A stretch of DNA of 64,000 nucleotides, taken from Alitta virens (Eukaryota > Annelida > Polychaeta > Phyllodocida > Nereididae). The stretch spans positions 69,045,829 to 69,109,828 of the forward strand of contig OW028573.1 in the NCBI GenBank assembly GCA_932294295.1. Direction: 5' to 3'. Shown here one piece after another: positions 58,701-64,000 of the stretch. A model generated the notes under the pieces. The model did not search any database. It was not told where the DNA came from and saw only the letters and a list, made by a program, of their open reading frames with translations. The translations under genes and the position numbers were made by a program. Within the stretch, counting starts at the first letter, position 1; every line of letters starts with the position of its first letter.

Positions 58701-61700
58701 GTTTGATTGTTTCTCAGTTATGGAGTTCATGTTGAGTATTTTCTAGTCATAAGATTTGCAAGATGTTTTGTGTGTCTTTTGTAACTGACTTTATTGAATC
58801 TTTACTTTTTGTTTTGCCATAACGTTAAGATTTTTGCTAATCATGTACAGTGTAATTGTAACAAAATTGCATGATCACAAAATTAGGCACTTCTGGCTTT
58901 ACATGGTTAAGTAGAAGAACATCCCTCGTTATATGATTTTGTGTAGATGTTTATGTCTCGTGTCCCTCATGACCTCTTGTTATCTGACACCATGACAGTT
59001 TAATCCTTCGTCTGACAAGAGATTGAGAAAAGTCAACTTTAGTGAGAATCTGTTGAAGGTAATAGTGATTGCATGGCAAAAGACTTCAGTGCCTTTATGC
59101 ATTGCAAGTCTCCCAGGTGTTGACAAATTTGTGAGCCGCCAAATTGGTCTGCTCCCTGGCTTTTATATATGCTGTAATACATTATTCAGGCATATACTTA
59201 TCACTTGTGAGCTTATGCTTCAGTTTTAATACCCAGAATATAAAATCATAATGAGAATTTTGTGTGATGTGTTTTTGACCCACCCATGCAGACGCGCTAT
59301 TCAAAACACAAACAAATCTTTATGTGCACCACACCTCAAGAAACATGGTATATGGCAATTGTCAACAAGTCATAACATTTCATAAACACGCACAATGTAG
59401 ATTTCCCATTTACCAAGAACACATATATCTTCAGTTCAATTTGTTTACGTTTCGATTCATTTTCATTATATCCTTGCTGCAGTTGAACCGAGTGTTCCCC
59501 ACATACAATCAATGGCATTCCCCATGGCGTTTTCCAATTACAGCCGCATTAATGTAAATTGAATAAGCGACAAAGAATGACACCAATAATTGCAGTTTTT
59601 AGTCCAATAACTACAAGTTTTTTGACACCAGTGATTACAGCTTTCTAATATTTTTGTTAAATGCACATTGCACAGATAATCACAATACAGTTTTCAGAGT
59701 TACCAAAGTAGACAACAGTAAAAACATCATAAATTGCTAAAGCCATATTTTGTTGTTGCATGGTGTGAGTGTTTCATGCCGCTTGAGTAGCATCTTGTGC
59801 GGGGATTTGGAAACCCTGTGTTCCTAATCAGAAGGTCAGAGTTGGGCAAATTCCTCACTGTGTGAATTATTGTTTCTCAGACAATACAAGCTGCGGTGAC
59901 TGCCAGAGAAAAGGACATGTCTGCAATCAGCCAGGATTACGAAAGGCTGGTGACGTCGGCGAACAGGGCCCTCACTTCCCCTCCGAAGGACCTGGAGGTC
60001 AAGGTGATCCAACTCACGGACGACTGGCACAAGATTAAGGTCATGGCTCTCGACCTCAAAGCCTCTCCCGACTCGCAAGAGGAGCTCTTGCTGGAAGGTC
60101 AGTTGAAGCATTACAGGAAATAGACTGCTTCTGTAATCTCCCCCTAGCATTTTAGTATGCACCATTTGTCACCAGCCAGATATGTTCTGAATGCTGTTTG
60201 CCATCATACAAAGTAATTGCAGATGGCGATTGTGGTGTGCTATTGTCAGTCAAAATACTTGTGTCTGGTGTGTTGCCCCAACGTCAAGCAATTCGAGGTC
60301 TCGTGTATATGAAAACGTTTTGTAGTATCTCAAATGACGCTAAATTAGTTTTTCTTGTGGGCATTCTGCAACTATTGAAGCAATAAATATCAGACGACTC
60401 ATATTTCTTCAAGAGGACCCTCTACACATTTTTTTCATCTTTTCATGCCCTCCAACACCTTTGGTCCCTCATTTCAAAGAAGCACTTGGGGGAGGTACAA
60501 GTGCAGCATTGGCCTTTGGGGGTGATGATGGATGTACTATCAGTGGCCAGCATAAAGTAGGGCTGGTAGGGCCCTCTTAAGTGGTTGCACTCCATCAATA
60601 TTGCCTTCATGACTTTCTGCATCAGCAGTCAGCATCATTGGCCCTGTTCCTCTTTGACCTTTGAGATATTAACCACTTCTCACCTTGTGCTGAGGCAGTG
60701 ATTCTTCCTGACTACATCTGATCCACCTTTTGAATATCATTAACATGAATCTGACTCTTGTTTACAGGATGCTGACCTTTAGCTTTTCATTGGTAGAGCC
60801 AATATTGATGATATCATGTCAATAGTATCTCCGCATTTTGTAGTTGTGTCTCGGTCCTGATGGGATTGATTTAAATCCATTCATGATCAACGCAATGCCA
60901 ATCCCGCTAATAAGACAGATCGAGGTCTCATCAGAGGTTTAATCAGCTTAATTGCAGTTAATCTACTTAATGCCAAGCCCAGGCGAATATCGTTCATTCA
61001 TTCAACCATAGAAAAAGTTCTTAGGTTTTGTCCAATTATGGAAACAGAAACTGATAACTGAAAACTCTCATGATATATTACTGAATTAGATTTGGTAATA
61101 ATATTCATTTAAAAGCAATGAGTTAACCAAAATTTCTTTTACACTTATTTTGATATGGAAAATTTTGATCTTTTTTTGTCACCAACCTTAAAATGCCGTT
61201 ATAATCATGGGATCTTAAAAATTAAGCAGTACATTTAATTGAATATTGTAATGGTTTGAATCATAAGTTCACAGACATGAATCAATCCTGTTTATTTAGA
61301 ACTCAAGTATGTGTGAGTTTCATGCTAATATGTTCTCAGTCCCTGAAATTCCATTTACCAGTTCATTTCATAGACATTGTTGGTGGTTTAAAACATTTTT
61401 CATTAAAATAATGGGCATGAGCTGAACTTACCTGAGACAACTTTGATACTTTTGCTTTGATGAGATTATAATTTCCAATTTTCTGTTCTATTGTTGCTTT
61501 GATCAGTCTGTGAGAGGACAGCGCCAGTAGGCAGTGCAGCGCCACCTGCTGCGCCCCCTGTGAAACAGCAGGAGCCACGGAATGAGGAAGAACGCCTCTA
61601 CCTGCAGCTGACCCAGTGGCTGAGGGACCTTCTGCTGCTGGCCAGGTCCAAGAAAGTCCTCGTGGCAAACATTCCTCACATCGAGCACACCATTGCCAAA

Positions 61701-63966
61701 TACAAGGTGAGTGGGGACACATCTTATGATATCTGTGATTATAGCACCTGTGTGCTTAATTTGTTAGGGAATGGAAATTTCGTTAGGTTACAAATTGATG
61801 TTAAGTGTCCTAGACAATCTAGTTACATTGAACTGCATGATGTATGGGATTGTATGATTATGGTTATTGATGCTCGGTCTTTAAATAGTTTACCACACTA
61901 GCACCACAGTGTTTGTCACATTAGCAATGCTATTTTCTTATGTGAATATATTCAATATTTTAACTTATGTTCAGTGTTTATCTGCACTAATGATTAAGAT
62001 TAAATGTTGTAAGTGAAAAACAATCTTTGAAGAACTAAAAAAAATGAAAGAATTAAGTTGAAAATGAAATTAAATGTGTGATGATTAAAGATCCAATTAG
62101 GAAGAATTAAAAGAAGGATTAATCTGGTAATTGAAGTTGATTCTTGTTATTTTTTTTATCAGCCAAGACAATTGTGAGGTAAATATTTTCTCATGGGGGA
62201 TTGATGTAAAATGTTATCTTGTGAAGCCATAGCATTGTATTGTGTCTATCTTCTGGTTTGATTGAACATTCAACACCGTAACGAGCTGCTGAGTTAATGA
62301 GATATCTGTGTCATTGTTCTGTGCGAGGAGTCTTTAGCTGTGATGTGGAAGGTGATTAAGAAGATGGCTAAACTGAAGTAATTTCTTATGGAGCCACTTA
62401 GGCGGTGTCTGAGTGCGCCTCGTAAATGACTTCACGGTGACAAATGGAAGATGCAGCAAGGCTGAGAATGACAATTGAGCAATTAAGAGAACTAGAGAAA
62501 CGAGTCCAGTGCCATATGCACACTGCCATTTCTGCTAATGGTTTTCACTTACATTTGGGTCTCCTCAACATTGCCACTATGGTCTCTGCAACTACTATGC
62601 TTCGGTGTCCAGGCTATGGATGTTTTCGCTTTTACTTTACTGTGACTTCAGGGTGTTTTGCTTTTGAAATGGAATTTGATACCAAACCATCCAAGTAAGT
62701 CTTTTTGGTTCAACAAACTGGCTATATTTCGTTTGTGTTCTGATTCAAGCAAACGTGAATCGAGCTAGAACTCCTTATCTTTTATATTGATTGAAATGGC
62801 CTCATAGAGCGTTAACATGATCACAAATTCATAGATAATCCCTTTATTTATCCAAGCATATTGTACTAATTACAAGCTTCTGATTGCTTCTATAGAACAT
62901 TGCAGTACATTGTTCATGTACCTGTTACGTTTTGACAGACAGTATCATCTGCCCACTCATGCCATTGTTTCGGAGATCACCTGGAGCGAAAGCCGATACA
63001 GCATAAAAAGGCAAGAGCTACATTTTGTGGAGTGGAGATAGCTCTGGTGTAATTCACCATGATGGAGAGGCAGGTCCCATTCAAAAGCGCTCAGCTGGCA
63101 ATAATGGGATGTGTTCTTCCCTGTACACTGCATATTAGAGGATATCCCTTCAGGGACTCACTGCTGACCAAACTATTCCCCTGACTTCATTAGAGGTCAG
63201 TCAGGCATCTCATTCATCTCTTTTTTTATCCTTGTTGGTGATGATGAACTCGGGATGAGTCGGTCCCAAGTTGCCGGAAGTGAATCGATGCCTTCCACCT
63301 GTACTGCTTGCTCTTTTATGGACACTTTTGCATTAGATTTTAACAAACAAAACTTTTCCCGCTCTTTAAATCCTCTTAATGTGGTTTCTTGAAAGGTGGA
63401 AATGCCTTTCTGATTGCTTTGGCGAAAAGCTCATTATGCTGTTTTTATAATCCTTAACTTAGCGTCAATTGAATCTGAAAGGGCAGATAGAGGCTATTGT
63501 CTCTTGTGGTTGCTTTGTGCCATCAGTTCCATGTGTCGTATTTAGAACATTATTCTTCTGTTCTACAAAAAAAGAATGGCTTTGTCTTGTTTCTTAGCTA
63601 GTTTTGCAACTTGTTGTTCAGTTTCATCTGTTTGATCTAAAAATGTCTTATTATTCTTATTTTGCCAATGGCGAACTCCTTATACCTTTGAAAGTCACGA
63701 ACAGAGTTCACATGTATGATGACCACTGAACGACCATTTGAAAAACTGCTTGTCTTTCTTTTGTAAAAGAACTTGCGTTGGTGGCGTGTCATTTTTCTGA
63801 ATTGAGCTGAAACATAACAAATGTAATGTGTCATGAAATTATGGATAACTTTACTATATTCACTTTATATCTTGCTTTTTGCAGACTGCTTTATTCGAAC
63901 TTGAAGGAAAACGGAAATCTTACTTCGAGTTGATCGAAAAACATCCGGAACTTGTAAAGAGCAAAG
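31738..63966 (+). CDS. DMD: Dystrophin/utrophin orthologue, rod region (gene level, 36 exons in window)
   Basis: Dystrophin is a submembrane spectrin-family rod linking cortical actin to the dystroglycan complex. Thirty-six exons join in perfect phase to 2,100 codons, running off the right edge. Recognition rests on blocks nearly identical to vertebrate dystrophin: VLTWLLQAEDTL (R1), HNMVIVVDDANG (R2), WMDEVSVFLKTEHPAVGD (R7), MSEVKPEVEYVIKTGRSVV and QQYNELGSQVT (R11), LKLSRKLKKEVSVL (R12). In window residues: unique N terminus 1-13; R1-R3 about 30-349; hinge-2-like 350-400; R4-R13 about 400-1467; R16-R19 and one extra repeat 1468-2006; hinge-3-like 2007-2030; R20 begins 2031. WW, EF-hand, ZZ and C-terminal coiled coils lie beyond the window. 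CH1/CH2 are absent here. Utrophin and DRP2 belong to the same family; invertebrates usually have one pro-orthologue. Confidence 0.93.
33850..34082 (-). mobile_element. SINE-like repeat, family B, minus copy
   Basis: Its reverse complement matches the copy at 35025 in blocks: GGATGTCGAT, GAGAC(A/G)TTA(A/G)ATTGGAGGTG, CCTTGTAC, CTTATCATCTCATTATTACG, TCTGCCTC(C/T)GACAGCTGGTCA and AAGCTTCAGACC. About 230 bp. The tRNA-like head seen in the other copy is missing or degraded. Confidence 0.7.
35025..35318 (+). mobile_element. SINE-like repeat, family B, plus copy
   Basis: Starts with a B-box-like GTGTTCAATCCCCGGCCC, then the body shared with 33850-34082, and ends in ACATAGACATAGACAC, a simple-repeat tail typical of SINEs. 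Inverted relative to the other copy, about 1 kb away. Confidence 0.7.
37401..37574 (+). CDS. DMD: Dystrophin exon 2: hinge-1 end and start of repeat R1
   Basis: Acceptor TGTTAATTACAG, donor GTGGGT, 58 codons. EGEISSSTSCVSISSSATYQ resembles the end of hinge 1; then DSVESVLTWLLQAEDTLSKQ and LKQQFHQHE match human R1 helix A and B nearly residue for residue. Confidence 0.95.
37880..38061 (+). CDS. DMD: Dystrophin exon 3: rest of R1
   Basis: Acceptor GTCATGTCATGCAG, donor GTAAGC. EFMLELTEQQNCVGSVLQEG ... LSDEDRQQVNAQMTLLNTRW EHLRL. The 'LSedEexxVqeQMxLLNxRWExLR' block of R1 is clear. Phase 2 out. Confidence 0.96.
38062..41250 (+). other. Dystrophin intron 3, 3.2 kb
   Basis: AT-rich with no exon, RNA gene or delimited repeat recognised. 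Confidence 0.65.
41251..41486 (+). CDS. DMD: Dystrophin exon 4: R2
   Basis: Acceptor GTGATGTTGCAG, donor GTGAGA. KLQQTLMEQQQQQLTLLSNW, then FEEQLEHKQEHVNNLHNMVI VVDDANGEK. The 'VNxLxhMVvVVDexxG' block is diagnostic of dystrophin R2. A CAG run near 41270 gives five Gln. Phase 1 out. Confidence 0.97.
41487..43925 (+). other. Dystrophin intron 4, 2.4 kb
   Basis: AT-rich; nothing beyond short chance frames. A TGACCTTG...CAAGGTCA inverted pair near 43347 is a possible nuclear-receptor-type site, weakly supported. Confidence 0.6.
43926..44164 (+). CDS. DMD: Dystrophin exon 5: R2 end, R3 start
   Basis: Acceptor GTTTTTCTCCAG, donor GTGAGT. LEEQLEQLGQRWASVCHWVE ERC matches the 'LEEQLkvLGdRWAnICRWtEdRW' block. 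Then a new helix A (WSAFNDRFYDFTTCLQHNEK). Phase 0 out. Confidence 0.96.
44165..45410 (+). other. Dystrophin intron 5, 1.2 kb
   Basis: No feature recognised. Confidence 0.65.
45411..45587 (+). CDS. DMD: Dystrophin exon 6: end of R3
   Basis: Acceptor GCTTTTTTTAG, donor GTGAGT, 59 codons. SVEHEMDIQLSQFDELQELG ... LTDLQERWDSLVHQMDHHTK. The RWDxLVxxm end of helix C closes R3. Confidence 0.93.
46016..46303 (+). CDS. DMD: Dystrophin exon 7: hinge-2-like segment and R4 start
   Basis: Acceptor GAATTGTATTGCAG, donor GTAATA, 96 codons. First about 50 residues (KVKEGPGSTHSMTIIQGDRV, then KRSRLDTPNRRK) are not helical repeat and lie where human hinge 2 sits, but lack its proline run. Then LDAQMALFTDWLDTTEANLE starts R4. 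Confidence 0.92.
46639..46726 (+). CDS. DMD: Dystrophin exon 8: R4 helix B
   Basis: Acceptor ATCATTCACAG, donor GTAGGA. DTRKDIDKHEPELGELAKLA KQVEEEVQN, a charged helix B. Phase 1 out. Confidence 0.88.
47187..47431 (+). CDS. DMD: Dystrophin exon 9: R4 helix C and R5 start
   Basis: Acceptor TGCAATTGCAG, donor GTAGGT. VSGVCELEKKWKALKSLVGE ends R4; YEEYESLNETLSGYESWIQN starts R5. Phase 0 out. Confidence 0.93.
47589..47742 (+). CDS. DMD: Dystrophin exon 10: R5 helix B-C
   Basis: Acceptor TTTGGTTTTACAG, donor GTAAGT. AMKAHEDRLDEIKESAKQIQ ... LTNRWTSTFNKI. Phase 1 out. Confidence 0.93.
48129..48301 (+). CDS. DMD: Dystrophin exon 11: R6 start
   Basis: Acceptor TGATAATTTCAG, donor GTAATT. AMERAPPKSYLDAMQALKRW VEGVEHIL. 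Position and the 'YxxaMxAlxxWV' block match human R6. Phase 0 out. Confidence 0.93.
48477..48692 (+). CDS. DMD: Dystrophin exon 12: R6 end
   Basis: Acceptor ATGTATTGCAG, donor GTAAAT, 72 codons. LEEDLADHVSNLEYIQETGK ... LQDLNNRWAAISDGLHSRIT. Confidence 0.94.
49187..49300 (+). CDS. DMD: Dystrophin exon 13: R7 start
   Basis: Acceptor GGTTTTGTAG, donor GTAAAT, 38 codons. KWMDEVSVFLKTEHPAVGD is strikingly close to vertebrate R7 (KWMaEVdVFLK-E-PAlGD). Confidence 0.96.
49535..49861 (+). CDS. DMD: Dystrophin exon 14: R7 end, R8 start
   Basis: Acceptor TTTTTTTCACAG, donor GTATGA, 109 codons, the longest rod exon here. LETRIGDLNRRWNEVKDLAN closes R7; TIKQFQEWVDNVNKDHLARE opens R8. Confidence 0.95.
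50042..50078. repeat. 17-bp perfect hairpin in dystrophin intron 14
   Basis: TGGATGTTAATCATCCA and its exact reverse complement flank a 3-base loop TTG. Lies about 100 bases before exon 15, in the transcribed strand. Confidence 0.9.
50181..50394 (+). CDS. DMD: Dystrophin exon 15: R8 remainder
   Basis: Acceptor CGCATATTTCAG, donor GTGAGT. LEVEIDGKRWEVDEFARKNE ... SQLQSSLSDAKDNISTLYHK. Phase 1 out. Confidence 0.93.
50519..50622 (+). CDS. DMD: Dystrophin exon 16: R9 start
   Basis: Acceptor TATAATTTCAG, donor GTAATT. NHWFDELERRLDEPIKSFGD AEEISEELD; the 'AEEISEeLD' block matches human R9. Phase 0 out. Confidence 0.94.
51008..51157 (+). CDS. DMD: Dystrophin exon 17: R9
   Basis: Acceptor GTGAATTTCAG, donor GTGAGT, 50 codons. 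DLEAFIRDHDCKREEVENLA QTILN, matching 'LenLmRHseDNpNQiriLAQTL' in position. Confidence 0.93.
51269..51430 (+). CDS. DMD: Dystrophin exon 18: R10 start
   Basis: Acceptor TGGGTTAACAG, donor GTTTGA (weak). LEDAIQQAQRRESNMLEMSQ WVTEVNSLL. 54 codons, phase 0 at both ends. Confidence 0.9.
51617..51745 (+). CDS. DMD: Dystrophin exon 19: R10 helix B
   Basis: Acceptor GTATCAAACAG, donor GTAAGA, 43 codons. LKGEFDQHEALLQELEELIT EYRNQGNVEAA. Phase 0 at both ends. Confidence 0.91.
51837..52010 (+). CDS. DMD: Dystrophin exon 20: R10 end, R11 start
   Basis: Acceptor CTCTTTTTCAG, donor GTCAGT. KFVKFQRPVDFEPKLTHVKH KLDEIEERILLIEIRSVEPE VIQNQLDQCM: closely follows the human 'KFrLFQKPaNFEqrL ... ETKSVEqEVVQsQLnHCv' run. 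Confidence 0.97.
52502..52657 (+). CDS. DMD: Dystrophin exon 21: R11
   Basis: Acceptor TTTGTTATAG, donor GTAACC. MSEVKPEVEYVIKTGRSVVD KKQVDFPEKL, then QQYNELGSQ. Among the most conserved rod sequences in the family. Confidence 0.97.
52658..53673 (+). other. Dystrophin intron 21, 1.0 kb
   Basis: No feature recognised. Confidence 0.65.
53674..53841 (+). CDS. DMD: Dystrophin exon 22: R11 end, R12 start
   Basis: Acceptor GTAACACTGCAG, donor GTGAGG. LEKALKLSRKLKKEVSVLKD FLLVTNREF. Matches 'LEKCLKLSRKMRKEMNVLtEWL' of vertebrates, the conserved Trp replaced by Phe. Confidence 0.96.
54008..54190 (+). CDS. DMD: Dystrophin exon 23: R12
   Basis: Acceptor TTCATTCGCAG, donor GTTTGT. IQGEIAKRQPILSAVRDIVA ... 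LSDNLQEWKTELR. 61 codons. Confidence 0.92.
54285..54434 (+). CDS. DMD: Dystrophin exon 24: R13 start
   Basis: Acceptor TGTTTTGACAG, donor GTATTT. KPVMAWLYQTSTALDQMEKD, then PQQKQEVLK, matching the 'kPQQKEDVLK' block of R13. Confidence 0.95.
54561..54719 (+). CDS. DMD: Dystrophin exon 25: R13 end
   Basis: Acceptor TCCCTTCCAG, donor GTAAAA. LVEPKLAQINERWQELLERL R parallels 'LVEPQIsELNhRFaaIshRI'. In human dystrophin R14 follows; here the next exon is R16-like. Confidence 0.94.
54720..55955 (+). other. Dystrophin intron 25, 1.2 kb, where R14-R15 exons would be expected
   Basis: No spectrin-repeat exon is visible. From an ATG at 55701 the frame of exon 26 is open for 85 codons up to the splice acceptor and is strongly hydrophobic (see findings). 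Confidence 0.6.
55956..56189 (+). CDS. DMD: Dystrophin exon 26: R15-R16 insert and R16 start
   Basis: Acceptor TTATTTTTTCAG, donor GTATGT, 78 codons. RTEMVVDVAKVTEVEAPVTR and the acidic DEEDMEVSGGEQ are non-repeat and sit where vertebrates have the insert before R16; SALAEIEHVRQQLDVFRSNL begins R16. Confidence 0.92.
56400..56507 (+). CDS. DMD: Dystrophin exon 27: R16 helix B
   Basis: Acceptor TACTTCTACAG, donor GTGGGC. SITDEMSELKKKVDRALNNE ... QQARQSLQ, 36 codons. Confidence 0.9.
56638..56796 (+). CDS. DMD: Dystrophin exon 28: R16 end, R17 start
   Basis: Acceptor GTTTTTCAG, donor GTTTGT. DKWVAVKETVTRHQRLLVQI closes R16; YNTVNTWLDTVEESLDQDSY opens R17. Confidence 0.92.
56940..57215 (+). CDS. 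DMD: Dystrophin exon 29: R17 end and next repeat start
   Basis: Acceptor ATTTGTTCAG, donor GTAAGT, 92 codons. LQRLNDRWDDLYLRVTEADI ends R17; HLENLSQHIAQIYDILQSPG starts a further helix A. Confidence 0.92.
57302..57477 (+). CDS. DMD: Dystrophin exon 30: extra repeat
   Basis: Acceptor CATACGCAG, donor GTAAGT. SVESVQRSMDQAESAKPQVM ... LLDKEWTQVSQDWEEVLKLY. Forms helices B and C of a repeat with no obvious human counterpart between R17 and R18. Phase 2 out. Confidence 0.9.
57644..57794 (+). CDS. DMD: Dystrophin exon 31: R18 start
   Basis: Acceptor TCTGTTTTAG, donor GTAAGT. SLCTWLEKAWALISTPISLG TTQQLKTHLEQIN parallels 'VLWLEEADNIASIPLEPGKEQQLKEKLEQVK'. Confidence 0.94.
57950..58099 (+). CDS. DMD: Dystrophin exon 32: R18
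   Basis: Acceptor CTTTTGCAG, donor GTAGGT, 50 codons. KLKKQGQQLCLTPDVVHEDR ... LNTVNQNWSQ. Confidence 0.92.
58500..58646 (+). CDS. DMD: Dystrophin exon 33: R18 end, R19 start
   Basis: Acceptor TTTTGATGAACAG, donor GTCTGT, 49 codons. VNALQEKVDQLTWWMTSTKN VL matches helix A of R19 (LeeLEEQLNHLLLWLSpIrNqL). Confidence 0.9.
58647..59880 (+). other. Dystrophin intron 33, 1.2 kb
   Basis: No feature recognised. Confidence 0.65.
59881..60097 (+). CDS. DMD: Dystrophin exon 34: R19
   Basis: Acceptor TGTTTCTCAG, donor GTCAGT. AREKDMSAISQDYERLVTSA ... VIQLTDDWHKIKVMALDL. Clearly richer in G+C at third positions than the exons before it. Phase 1 out. Confidence 0.92.
60098..61506 (+). other. Dystrophin intron 34, 1.4 kb
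   Basis: No feature recognised. Confidence 0.65.
61507..61706 (+). CDS. DMD: Dystrophin exon 35: hinge-3-like and R20 start
   Basis: Acceptor TGCTTTGATCAG, donor GTGAGT. ERTAPVGSAAPPAAPPVKQQ is a Pro/Ala hinge at the hinge-3 position; LYLQLTQWLRDLLLLARSKK VLVANIPHIEHTIAKYK opens R20 (human LTDWLSLLDQVIKSQRVMVGD). Confidence 0.93.
61707..63884 (+). other. Dystrophin intron 35, 2.2 kb
   Basis: Contains an ATG-started 251-base open segment ending at a strong donor (62444-62694; see findings). Nothing else recognised. Confidence 0.6.
63885..63966 (+). CDS. DMD: Dystrophin exon 36: R20 helix B
   Basis: Acceptor GCTTTTTGCAG, donor GTGAGT. TALFELEGKRKSYFELIEKH PELVKSK. Ends in phase 1; the gene continues to the right of the window. 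Confidence 0.9.
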
Positions 63967-64000
63967 GTGAGTCCAATGCATCAAATTTCTATTCCTTATT

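Overview
The window is eukaryotic genomic DNA from an animal: AT-rich, short exons with GT/AG junctions, introns of 0.1 to 6 kb, interspersed tRNA-derived and hAT-like repeats. Gene content and the strong match of the spectrin-repeat exons to vertebrate dystrophin suggest a non-vertebrate bilaterian. A marine deuterostome such as an echinoderm is my best guess, but that is inference. No operon, rRNA, true tRNA gene or CRISPR was seen. Two large protein-coding genes lie head to tail on the + strand.

Gene 1 (1 to about 19,180) is the C-terminal three quarters of a MICAL-family gene. The flavin monooxygenase exons lie upstream of the window. Eighteen exons with consistent phases encode about 2,203 residues here: a calponin-homology (CH) domain, a LIM domain, a giant 4.4-kb exon coding for a disordered, acidic and Ser/Pro-rich linker, and a C-terminal bMERB Rab-binding coiled coil ending at a stop at 17645-17647. 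A possible alternative last exon lies at 15800-15878. A poly(A) signal at 19159 plausibly ends the gene.

19.2 to 31.6 kb is intergenic or far-upstream dystrophin sequence. It holds a 432-bp hAT-type MITE with target-site duplication, two copies of one tRNA-derived SINE in opposite orientation, microsatellites, a hairpin cluster, two CpG-richer segments that look like promoters with noncoding first exons, and one unexplained minus-strand ORF.

Gene 2 (coding from 31738, running off the right edge) is a dystrophin/utrophin orthologue. Thirty-six exons splice in perfect phase to about 2,100 residues: a 13-residue unique N terminus, spectrin repeats equivalent to R1-R13, R16-R19 and the start of R20, a hinge-2-like segment and a hinge-3-like segment. 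No actin-binding CH exons occur between the MICAL end and the first repeat. The product starting here is therefore a long rod isoform without the N-terminal actin-binding domain, or else the CH exons lie upstream of MICAL, which would then be nested in a dystrophin intron. Repeats R14-R15 appear to be missing and one repeat after R17 appears to be extra, judged from remembered human dystrophin. The WW/EF/ZZ C-terminal part lies to the right of the window.

Both genes act on the cortical actin cytoskeleton. MICAL proteins oxidise actin and bind Rab GTPases; dystrophin links actin to the membrane glycoprotein complex. The adjacency itself does not show a functional link.
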